From CAYMWF01 sp964394085 [NCBI: uncultured Gemmatimonadota bacterium] (GTDB lineage: Bacteria; GCA-2686955; CAYMWF01), in contig CAYMWF010000120.1 of assembly GCA_964394085.1 (NCBI GenBank), positions 1 through 12,966 of the forward strand: 12,966 bases of DNA, in the 5' to 3' direction. The number at the start of each line of letters is the position of its first letter. The stretch's first letter is position 1. Shown here piece after piece: positions 1 through 5,555 of this stretch. The translations under genes were made by a program, and so were the position numbers. Below the pieces are notes generated by a model, which did no database searches, was not told the origin of the DNA, and was given only the letters and a program-made list of their open reading frames with translations.

Positions 1-180
1 CATCCGTGAAATTCTTCACGCGGAGAAAAGTTCCGGCCGTTGGTGCGGGTTCCTGACCCGGGCGGCGCCTGCTCCATCCATGAAATTTTTCACACGGAGA
101 AAGAGGCCTGGAGTCGGTGGCGGAGCCTGACCTGGACAGCGCCTGCCCCATCCGTGGAATTCTTCACACGGAGAAAAGTT
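1..180. repeat. Three 32-bp repeats at 74-bp period
   Basis: A 32-bp motif starting catccrtg and ending ggagaaa(ag) occurs at 1-32, 75-106 and 149-180, exactly 74 bp apart each time. The copies differ at a few positions. The 42-bp stretches between copies are also alike (both contain a tgacc-gg core and end in gcgcctgc-c), so this is a diverged tandem repeat and not a repeat/unique-spacer array. Each copy has a small inverted repeat; in copy 1 it is cgtgaa-attc-ttcacg, in copy 3 ccgtg and cacgg around 10 bases. The array may extend left beyond the window. Function unknown. Confidence 0.8.
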
Positions 181-484
181 GCAGACCGAAGGGAAGAGGC
201 TGGCGAGTGAGACGGATCCGCCCGAATCCTTTGATAATCTTTACTCCGGATTGAGTTGAACCGGGACGACTCTGGAATGCTCTTGTGATTCAGTGATCGG
301 GAACAAAACAGTCATCCTTCCACCCGGCGGACGAGTCGGCATTTCTCCTGGGAGCGTCCGTGTCTCCGTTCAGGTTATCACTAGTAGAGCGGTTGTCGTC
401 GGTGACTGGATACCAGGGGGTGATCGATAAAAAACAAATCGAAAAAGAAACAGATGAAAAACAGATTATATGAGAGTTTTACGC
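181..484. other. Non-coding stretch, A-rich at its right end
   Basis: I see no convincing gene or RNA here. Bases 429-461 contain three A-tracts (429-434, 442-446, 457-461) just upstream of the promoter at 485; these could bend DNA or act as an UP element, but their 13- and 15-base spacing is not in strict helical phase. No imuA-like gene precedes imuB. Confidence 0.5.
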
Positions 485-513
485 TTGATATTCGAGTTAA
501 ATTCGCCTATAAT
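485..513 (+). promoter_or_regulatory. Sigma-70-type promoter for imuB
   Basis: TTGATA (485-490) and TATAAT (508-513) are separated by exactly 17 bases, one mismatch from consensus overall. Transcription would start near 519-521, giving a leader of about 54 bases. That leader holds a short hairpin (gcggc 535-539 with gccgc 547-551) followed by an AGGGAGG sequence at 552-558. The motif attcg is directly repeated at 490-494 and 501-505 inside the promoter. I do not recognise a LexA box of any known type overlapping it, so damage control of this cassette cannot be claimed from sequence. Confidence 0.7.
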
Positions 514-573
514 GAATATAGAAACTGCTGAAGGGCGGCTTTTCATGCCGCAGGGAGGCGGTGGCAAGAAGCC

Positions 574-1746
574 ATGAAGCGAACGATACTCCATTTCAGG
601 CAGAACGATTTTTTCACCTATCTCTACCGGGTGAAGGATCCGGCGTTGCGCGGCAAGCCGGTGCTGGTGGCGTATCCGGGGGGGCGGGGGAGGATCCTGG
701 CGGCGTCTTCGGAGGCCGTGAGCGACGGCGTCTCCCCCGGCATGGCGCTCTGGCGGGCCCGCAAGCTGTGTCCCCGGGCGGTGGTGGCGCCCGTGGACTG
801 GCCCTTCTTCCGCAAGCTGTCATGGCAGATGTTCAGCCTGGTGGCGGCGGCGAGTCCGCTGGCGGAACGCTCGGGCATGGACGGGGTGTTCATCGACTAC
901 ACCGGGTGCGAGCGCATAGGCGGCCCGGCGACGGCGGCGGGGGAGAACCTGGTGGGGCGGCTGCGCGACCGGCTCAGTTTTTCTGCGGCGGTGGGCATGG
1001 GCACGAACAAGCTGGTGAGCTCGGCGGCGAGCCGCGCGGCGGGGGGCGAAAAGATCCTCGCAGTGGTGCCGGGGCAGGAGCAGAGGTTCATGGCCCCTCT
1101 GCCGGTGTCTTACCTGCCCGACCTCTCCCGGTCGATCAGGTCGATGCTCGTCGAAATGGGGATCACGTCGGTGGGCGAGCTGGCGCTTTTTCCGGAGGAG
1201 ATACTGCGGCGGGTGCTCGGTCCGGCCGCGGGCAAACGGGTCTACAGGTACTGCCGCGGCATCGACGGCGCGCCGGTTCGGCGCACCGCCGCCGCCGCCA
1301 CGGTGACGGAGCGGTCATTTTTCCACCCGGACATGGTCGAGAGGGGAAAACTCGAAGCGGAGCTGTTCCGGCTGGCGGAGCGGGTCGGAAGCAAGCTGCG
1401 GCGCCGCGGCGAGAAGGCCCGGCGCGTAAGGCTTTCCGTATTCTACAGCGACGCGCGGAGAGAATCGAAGGCCGGCCGCCTCTCCGCTCCCTCCGATCTC
1501 GACACCGTGATCTTCGACGCCGCCGCGGTCCGGCTGGCGGCTTTCGCGGCGCGGCGGGTGAGGATCCGCGGCCTGGCCCTCGAAGCGGCGGATCTCGTGC
1601 CCGACACTTTGCTGCAGAGCCTCTTCGACGACGACCCTGTGACGCGCGACCGGAACATGTTCACCGCGGTGGATCTGATCCGTGAGAAATTCGAAGGGGA
1701 CAGGAGCCTCTTTTTCGGGAGAGTCATGCACAGGCCCGACAACTGA
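574..1746 (+). CDS. imuB: ImuB-like Y-family polymerase paralogue, catalytically degenerate
   Basis: A 390-residue Y-family (UmuC/DinB fold) protein. The family signatures are recognisable but the catalytic residues are not kept. The N-terminal block reads LHFRQNDFF (6-14), where active Pol IV has hVDMDcFF, so both metal-binding Asp positions are replaced (R9, N11). In the second block, GMDGVFIDYTG (101-111), the Asp103 equivalent survives but the adjacent catalytic Glu is Gly104. Palm/fingers cover roughly 1-165, a thumb-like HhH region (PDLSRSIRSMLVEMGI) 182-230, and the little finger 240-345. LLQSLF (346-351) sits where DinB/ImuB proteins carry the beta-clamp-binding motif. Loss of the active site together with dnaE2 directly downstream is the hallmark of ImuB, a clamp-binding adaptor for DnaE2 in translesion synthesis. 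The ATG at 574 gives the expected N-terminus; its ribosome site is poor, since AGGGAGG lies 15 bases away. Alternative: a degenerate DinB. The missing residues are seen; the adaptor role is inferred. Confidence 0.85.
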   Translation: MKRTILHFRQNDFFTYLYRVKDPALRGKPVLVAYPGGRGRILAASSEAVSDGVSPGMALWRARKLCPRAVVAPVDWPFFRKLSWQMFSLVAAASPLAERSGMDGVFIDYTGCERIGGPATAAGENLVGRLRDRLSFSAAVGMGTNKLVSSAASRAAGGEKILAVVPGQEQRFMAPLPVSYLPDLSRSIRSMLVEMGITSVGELALFPEEILRRVLGPAAGKRVYRYCRGIDGAPVRRTAAAATVTERSFFHPDMVERGKLEAELFRLAERVGSKLRRRGEKARRVRLSVFYSDARRESKAGRLSAPSDLDTVIFDAAAVRLAAFAARRVRIRGLALEAADLVPDTLLQSLFDDDPVTRDRNMFTAVDLIREKFEGDRSLFFGRVMHRPDN

Positions 1747-1747
1747 T

Positions 1748-1771
1748 AACGCCGGGTGCCGCCGGCGTTTT
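1748..1771 (+). terminator. Hairpin after imuB, possible terminator
   Basis: A perfect 8-bp stem (aacgccgg 1748-1755 with ccggcgtt 1762-1769) closes a 6-base loop and runs into only four T residues (1768-1771). It begins one base after the imuB stop codon. It could terminate or attenuate transcription between imuB and dnaE2, which are normally co-expressed. The short T-tract makes it a weak candidate. Confidence 0.5.
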
Positions 1772-1955
1772 ACCCCTGCTGCCGGGCTTGACGTCGCGCG
1801 GTATCGCAGAGCGCCGACACAGGCGACCGGAACCGGGGCGTAGCGGACGAAGCCGGGGCGCAACGTAAGAAGCTGCCGAACACCGGTCGGCGCTGCGGTG
1901 CGCAGAGGAAAACGGACAGTATGGCAGGCATAGAGAAGAAACAGAAATACGGGTC
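1772..1955 (+). other. GC-rich imuB-dnaE2 spacer with long-range stem
   Basis: This spacer is unusually long for an imuB-dnaE2 pair. It contains a 9-bp perfect inverted repeat, agcgccgac (1810-1818) with gtcggcgct (1886-1894), extendable by cgc/gcg (1805-1807, 1895-1897) across a 2-base bulge. The stem encloses about 67 bases with further ccgg-rich self-complementarity. A weak in-frame ATG at 1921 lies within it, preceded by GAGG 12 bases upstream. TTGACG at 1788-1793 has no matching -10. No known riboswitch class is recognised. Confidence 0.4.
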
Positions 1956-2080
1956 GAGCGGTCCCGGAGGAGCGTCCGTGGAGCATGATTTCGTACCGAG
2001 CGGTCCCGGAGGAGCGTCCGTGGAGCATGATTTCGTACCGAGCGGTCCCGGAGGAGCGTCCGTGGAGCATGATTTCGTAC
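1956..2080 (+). repeat. Three perfect 42-bp repeats carrying the dnaE2 start
   Basis: A 42-bp unit beginning gagcggtcccggagga is repeated at 1956-1997, 1998-2039 and 2040-2080, identical apart from the last base of copy 3. Each unit contains GGAGGA, a 6-base spacer (gcgtcc) and GTG, followed by codons for EHDFV. Since 42 is divisible by three, the three units stay in frame and encode SGPGGASVEHDFVP repeats if translated. Copy 3 joins the conserved PHP-domain sequence FVHLNVHSNFS. Confidence 0.95.
2050..2064 (+). promoter_or_regulatory. Ribosome binding site and GTG start of dnaE2 (third copy)
   Basis: GGAGGA at 2050-2055 is followed six bases later by GTG (2062-2064). The same arrangement occurs at 1966-1980 and 2008-2022. 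The third copy is chosen because the residues after it (MEHDFVHLNVHS) match the usual short lead-in to the DnaE PHP domain. The two upstream GTGs would add 28 and 14 residues to the same protein. Confidence 0.7.
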
Positions 2081-5000
2081 ATCTGAACGTGCATTCCAAT
2101 TTTTCGATCCTGAGGGGCGCCGATACGGTGGAGGGGCTTGTCGGGGCCGCCGCCGCCGACGGCATGCGGACGCTGGCCCTGACCGATACGAACGGGCTCT
2201 ACGCGGCCGTTCCTTTCCAGGCCGCCTGCCACGCCCGCGGCATCCGCCCGCTTTTCGGCGCCGAGCTTCTTCACCGCGGCGCCCGCGCCCTGGTGCTCGC
2301 CGCGAACCGTGACGGGTACGCCGAGCTCTGCCGCCTGGTGACCGGGCTGCACCTCGACGGGAATTTTTCGCTCCGCGAGGCGCTGGCCGGGGCCTCGGGC
2401 GACCTGTTCGTGCTGGCGGACGACGCGGCCGTGCTCGAAGCGGCGGTGGAGGGCGGCGCGCGGGTGCGGGTCGAGGTGGTGCTCGAGCCGGGCCCCGCCG
2501 GGTACGCGCGGATGGCCAGGCTGTCGGAGCGCGCCCGGCGCCTGGGGGTGCCCCCGGCTGCATCCTGCCGGGCGTTCTTTCTCGACTCCCGGGGATTCGC
2601 CGTGCACAGGCTGCTCAGCGCCATAAGGGAGTGCACCACCGTCGGCAACCTGCCTCCCGGCGCCCTGGTTCCTCCCCACTCGATCTTCCGCACCCGCGCC
2701 GCCGCCGGGCGCCTGGCCGCCGGGTTCCCGGGGCTGGCCGCTGAAACGGCCCGGATCGCCGCCGAGTGCCGGGTCGAGCTCCGGCTGGGAGAGCCGCGCC
2801 CTCCCCGTTTCGAAACCCCGGACGGCTCCCCCCCGATCGCCTTCCTCGAGCACCTCCTCGAAAAGGGTTTCCGCCGCCGCTACGGAGACAACGGCGATCA
2901 CGCCCGCGCCGCTCTGGAGAAGGAGTTCCGGGTCATAGAAAAGATGCGCCTCGCCGAGTATTTCCTCATCTGCTGGGACATCGTCAGGTACGCCGGCGAG
3001 CGCGGCTTCCCCTGCCTCGGCCGCGGTTCGGCCGCCAACAGCCTGGCCTCCTACTGCCTCGGAATCACCCACGTGGACCCGCTGGCGCACAACCTCTTCT
3101 TCGAGCGGTTCCTGAACGAGGAGAGATCGGGCTTTCCCGACATCGACATCGATTTCGGCACCGACGACCGCGAAGAGGTCATCAAGTACGTCTTTCGAAA
3201 GTACGGCCGCGACCGGGTCGCCATGATCTGCACCTACAGCACCATGCGGGCGCGCGCCTCGCTCCGGGAGGTGGCCGCCGCCCTGGGTATTCCCGACGCC
3301 GAGCTCGACGACCAGATCAAGCGCATCCCCCACATGGCCCGTTTCGACCGCCTCGAAGAGGTGGCCCGCGAGAATCCCCGGGCGGCCGGGCTCCTCCTCC
3401 GCGAGGAACCCTTCGCCACGGTGCTGCGCCTGGCCCGCCGGATAGCCGGGTTCCCGCGCCACCTGGCCACCCACCCCTGCGGCCTCGTAATCTGCCCGGG
3501 TCCGATCACCGATTACATGCCGCTCGAAAGGGGGGAGGGGGAGGTGATAATCACCCAGTGGTCCATGGATCCGGTAGAAGCCGCCGGCCTGATCAAGATC
3601 GATATCCTCGGTCAGAAGGGGCTGGCCGTCATTTCCGAGGCGGCGGCCATGGCGGCGGAGAACCGGGGCGTTCCCGTGAGGCGCGTATCCTCCGGCGAGT
3701 ATCTTACCGATCCGCTCACGAAGGAGAAGATGCGCCGCGGCGCCACCGAAGGATGCTTCTACATCGAGTCCCCCGTGATGATGCAGCTCCTGCAGCAGGC
3801 CGGATGCGACGATTTCGAGGTTCTCACCGCCCTCTCCTCGATCATCCGCCCCGGCGTCTCGAACTACGGCGGCAAGCAGTCGTACCTGAAGCGCCACCTG
3901 GGGCTGGAACCTGTCACCTACCTGCACCCCCTCCTCGAGCCGATCCTGCACGATTCGATGGGGTGCCTGATCTACCAGGAGCAGGTGATCCGCATCGTCT
4001 CCGCCGTGGGCGGCCTCTCCCTCGCCGAGGCCGACTCCCTCAGGCGGGTGATGTCGGGCAAACAGGATGACGCCGGCATGGAGGCCGTGAAGGAGCGCTT
4101 CCTGGCCGGCGCCGCCGCCCGCGGCCTGACCGACGACGAAGCGGCGACCCTGTTCGGATGGATCTCCTCCTTCGCGGGGTACGCCTTCTGCAAGGCGCAC
4201 TCCGCCTCCTTCGCCCTGGAATCGTTCGAAAGCCTCTACTGGAAAACCCACTACCCGGCCGAGTTCATGGCCGCGGTCCTCTCCAACAGGGGCGGATACT
4301 ACAGCCCCTGCGAGTACCTCGAGGAAGCCCGGCGGATCGGGCTCGAGATACTCCCCCCGTGCGTCAACCGCAGCGGAAAGAGGTTCTCCGGCGCCGGCCG
4401 CTCCCTCAGGGTGGGGCTGATGCAGGTGAAGGGGCTGAAGGGGCGCACCATCGACGCCATCGTGGAGGGGAGGCGCTTCGGGCCCTACCGGTCGCTCCGG
4501 GATCTCCTCCACCGGGCCCGCCCGGAGCTCCGTGAGGCGGAACAGCTCATACGGTGCGGCGCCCTGGCTTCATTCGGACGGGGCATGAAGACCCTGTTCT
4601 GGGAGCTGCGCCTCCTGTACGGCTCCGGTCTCGGAAACCTGCCTTTCGCCGCTGTCGACACGCCGTCGCTGCCCGGCTCCGGCTCCGATCACGGTGGCGG
4701 CAACGGCCCGGCGCCCCGCCCCTCCGTTGATGCGGCTGCGCTGCCGTCCGGCCAGGGTCACGCCGTACCGCCGACGTCCGGCACCGGCGGCAACGGCTCC
4801 CCTCCCCGGGCCGCATCGCCGCCGACCCTTTTCGACCGCCCCCCGGACAGGCTCGAAGCGCTGCTCCCCGATACCGGCGATCACGACCGGCGGACCCGCC
4901 TCAGGATGGAGTGGGAATCGCTCGACCTGACCGTTTCGGCCCACCCGCTCGCCCTGTACGAAGAAGACGTGCTCGAAGCGCGCCGCCGCACCGGGGCCTG

Positions 5001-5280
5001 CCGGGCGGTCGATCTCCCCTCCCGCAGCGGCAGGTCGATACGTATCGTGGGGTGGCCCGTCACCGCGAAACCGACCCGTACCCGAACCCGCGGCGAACTG
5101 ATGGAGTTCGTGACCTTCTCGGATGAGACCGGACGCTTCGAAGCGGTGCTTTTCCCCGCCGTTTACAGAAGGGTCGGCGCGGCCCTCGCCGGGGGCCTGA
5201 GGCCCTACCTGGTCCGCGGAGTCGTTGAAACCGAGATCGGCTACAGCTATCTGAACGTCCGCGATCTCGTCCAGATATGA
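2062..5280 (+). CDS. dnaE2: Error-prone DNA polymerase III alpha subunit, DnaE2 type
   Basis: From GTG 2062 the protein is 1072 residues, the size expected of DnaE2; from ATG 1921 it would be 1119. Positions use the 2062 start. An N-terminal PHP domain (about 5-200) opens with HLNVHSNFSILRGA. The C-family polymerase core follows: CLGRGSAANSLASYCLGI (318-335), FPDIDIDF (358-365, supplying the first two catalytic Asp, D360 and D362), and IKIDILG (511-517) with the third, D514. AFCKAHSASFA (708-718) belongs to the fingers/HhH part. A Gly/Pro/Ser-rich linker (about 862-925) ends in PPTLFD, a degenerate beta-clamp-like motif. The C-terminus is an OB fold (about 993-1070). DnaE2 extends past lesions with an ImuB partner; imuB lies directly upstream. 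All catalytic Asp are present, so it should be active. That it is DnaE2 and not the replicative DnaE1 is inferred from the imuB context, length and lead-in residues. Confidence 0.9.
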   Translation: MEHDFVHLNVHSNFSILRGADTVEGLVGAAAADGMRTLALTDTNGLYAAVPFQAACHARGIRPLFGAELLHRGARALVLAANRDGYAELCRLVTGLHLDGNFSLREALAGASGDLFVLADDAAVLEAAVEGGARVRVEVVLEPGPAGYARMARLSERARRLGVPPAASCRAFFLDSRGFAVHRLLSAIRECTTVGNLPPGALVPPHSIFRTRAAAGRLAAGFPGLAAETARIAAECRVELRLGEPRPPRFETPDGSPPIAFLEHLLEKGFRRRYGDNGDHARAALEKEFRVIEKMRLAEYFLICWDIVRYAGERGFPCLGRGSAANSLASYCLGITHVDPLAHNLFFERFLNEERSGFPDIDIDFGTDDREEVIKYVFRKYGRDRVAMICTYSTMRARASLREVAAALGIPDAELDDQIKRIPHMARFDRLEEVARENPRAAGLLLREEPFATVLRLARRIAGFPRHLATHPCGLVICPGPITDYMPLERGEGEVIITQWSMDPVEAAGLIKIDILGQKGLAVISEAAAMAAENRGVPVRRVSSGEYLTDPLTKEKMRRGATEGCFYIESPVMMQLLQQAGCDDFEVLTALSSIIRPGVSNYGGKQSYLKRHLGLEPVTYLHPLLEPILHDSMGCLIYQEQVIRIVSAVGGLSLAEADSLRRVMSGKQDDAGMEAVKERFLAGAAARGLTDDEAATLFGWISSFAGYAFCKAHSASFALESFESLYWKTHYPAEFMAAVLSNRGGYYSPCEYLEEARRIGLEILPPCVNRSGKRFSGAGRSLRVGLMQVKGLKGRTIDAIVEGRRFGPYRSLRDLLHRARPELREAEQLIRCGALASFGRGMKTLFWELRLLYGSGLGNLPFAAVDTPSLPGSGSDHGGGNGPAPRPSVDAAALPSGQGHAVPPTSGTGGNGSPPRAASPPTLFDRPPDRLEALLPDTGDHDRRTRLRMEWESLDLTVSAHPLALYEEDVLEARRRTGACRAVDLPSRSGRSIRIVGWPVTAKPTRTRTRGELMEFVTFSDETGRFEAVLFPAVYRRVGAALAGGLRPYLVRGVVETEIGYSYLNVRDLVQI

Positions 5281-5309
5281 CCGCGGGCGGCCGCAGCGGA
5301 TAATTTTTT
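5281..5309 (+). terminator. Weak terminator after dnaE2
   Basis: Immediately after the TGA stop, a GC-only inverted repeat (gcgg 5283-5286 with ccgc 5291-5294, or ccgc 5281-5284 with gcgg 5296-5299) is followed by six T residues (5304-5309). The stem is only four base pairs in either fold, so this is a modest candidate. Confidence 0.35.
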
Positions 5310-5454
5310 GAAGAAAATCAGCAATTACACCATTTGATTTTACTATCAGATCGGTTATATTTCATTCACTGTGAATAGAGTAAGGTTCATTATTTCAAGG
5401 TTTTGCAAGGGTTTTCGAGGTGGATGGCGCCATGCCCCGGCGAATGCGTCGATT

Positions 5455-5484
5455 TTGACAGGACATTTTTAAAAAAACTATTAC
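5455..5484 (+). promoter_or_regulatory. Candidate promoter for the hybrid kinase gene
   Basis: A perfect TTGACA (5455-5460) lies 18 bases before TATTAC (5479-5484; four of six matches to TATAAT) in a locally AT-rich stretch. Transcription would start near 5490, leaving a leader of about 65 bases that holds an inverted repeat and a mini-ORF. The competing candidate at 5485-5514 overlaps this leader. Confidence 0.45.
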
Positions 5485-5514
5485 TTTTCAACCGGTTACC
5501 GATTATGTAATAAT
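5485..5514 (+). promoter_or_regulatory. Second promoter candidate with overlapping inverted repeat
   Basis: TTTTCA (5485-5490) is followed after 18 bases by an extended -10 element, TG-T-AATAAT (5506-5514). The same bases form a perfect inverted repeat, ATTAT-gta-ATAAT (5502-5514), which would suit a repressor or activator site. Initiation here would be near 5521, almost at the mini-ORF. I cannot choose between this and the upstream candidate. Confidence 0.35.
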
Positions 5515-5528
5515 ACCGGAGCCATTCA

Positions 5529-5549
5529 ATGTGGGCAATTAAACTCTAG
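5529..5549 (+). CDS. Six-codon leader mini-ORF (MWAIKL)
   Basis: ATG at 5529 is preceded by GGAG (5518-5521) at a 7-base spacing, encodes MWAIKL, and stops at TAG 5547-5549, six bases before the GTG start of the large kinase gene and in the same frame. The kinase gene itself has no good ribosome binding site, so ribosomes finishing this mini-ORF could reinitiate on the GTG. The alternative is that the arrangement is coincidental or that the TAG is a recent nonsense change in a longer N-terminus. No amino-acid run suggests classical attenuation. Confidence 0.35.
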   Translation: MWAIKL

Positions 5550-5555
5550 TGCGTC

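Noticed and set aside
1-180. CRISPR array (32-bp repeats, 42-bp spacers)
   Set aside because: The intervening sequences resemble one another and the repeats are diverged; no cas genes are nearby. It is a plain tandem repeat.
485-573. LexA/SOS box controlling the cassette
   Set aside because: I looked for the CTGT-n8-ACAG, GAAC-n4-GTTC and GTTC-n7-GTTC types and found none near the promoter. A lineage-specific box cannot be excluded.
561-1685. A 374-codon plus-strand frame overlapping imuB
   Set aside because: It is Gly/Arg/Ala-rich with no recognisable domain and is a frame shadow of imuB.
574-1746. Active DNA polymerase IV (DinB)
   Set aside because: Two catalytic Asp and the catalytic Glu of the Y family are replaced, and dnaE2 follows directly, so an ImuB-type adaptor is the better reading.
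2766-4070. A 434-codon plus-strand frame inside dnaE2
   Set aside because: It is Pro/Arg-rich with low complexity and lies wholly within the polymerase core; a GC-driven shadow.
1315-4512. A 1065-codon open frame antisense to imuB and dnaE2
   Set aside because: Very high GC with few stop codons creates long antisense frames. Its translation shows no domain, while the plus strand encodes two well-recognised proteins with catalytic motifs.
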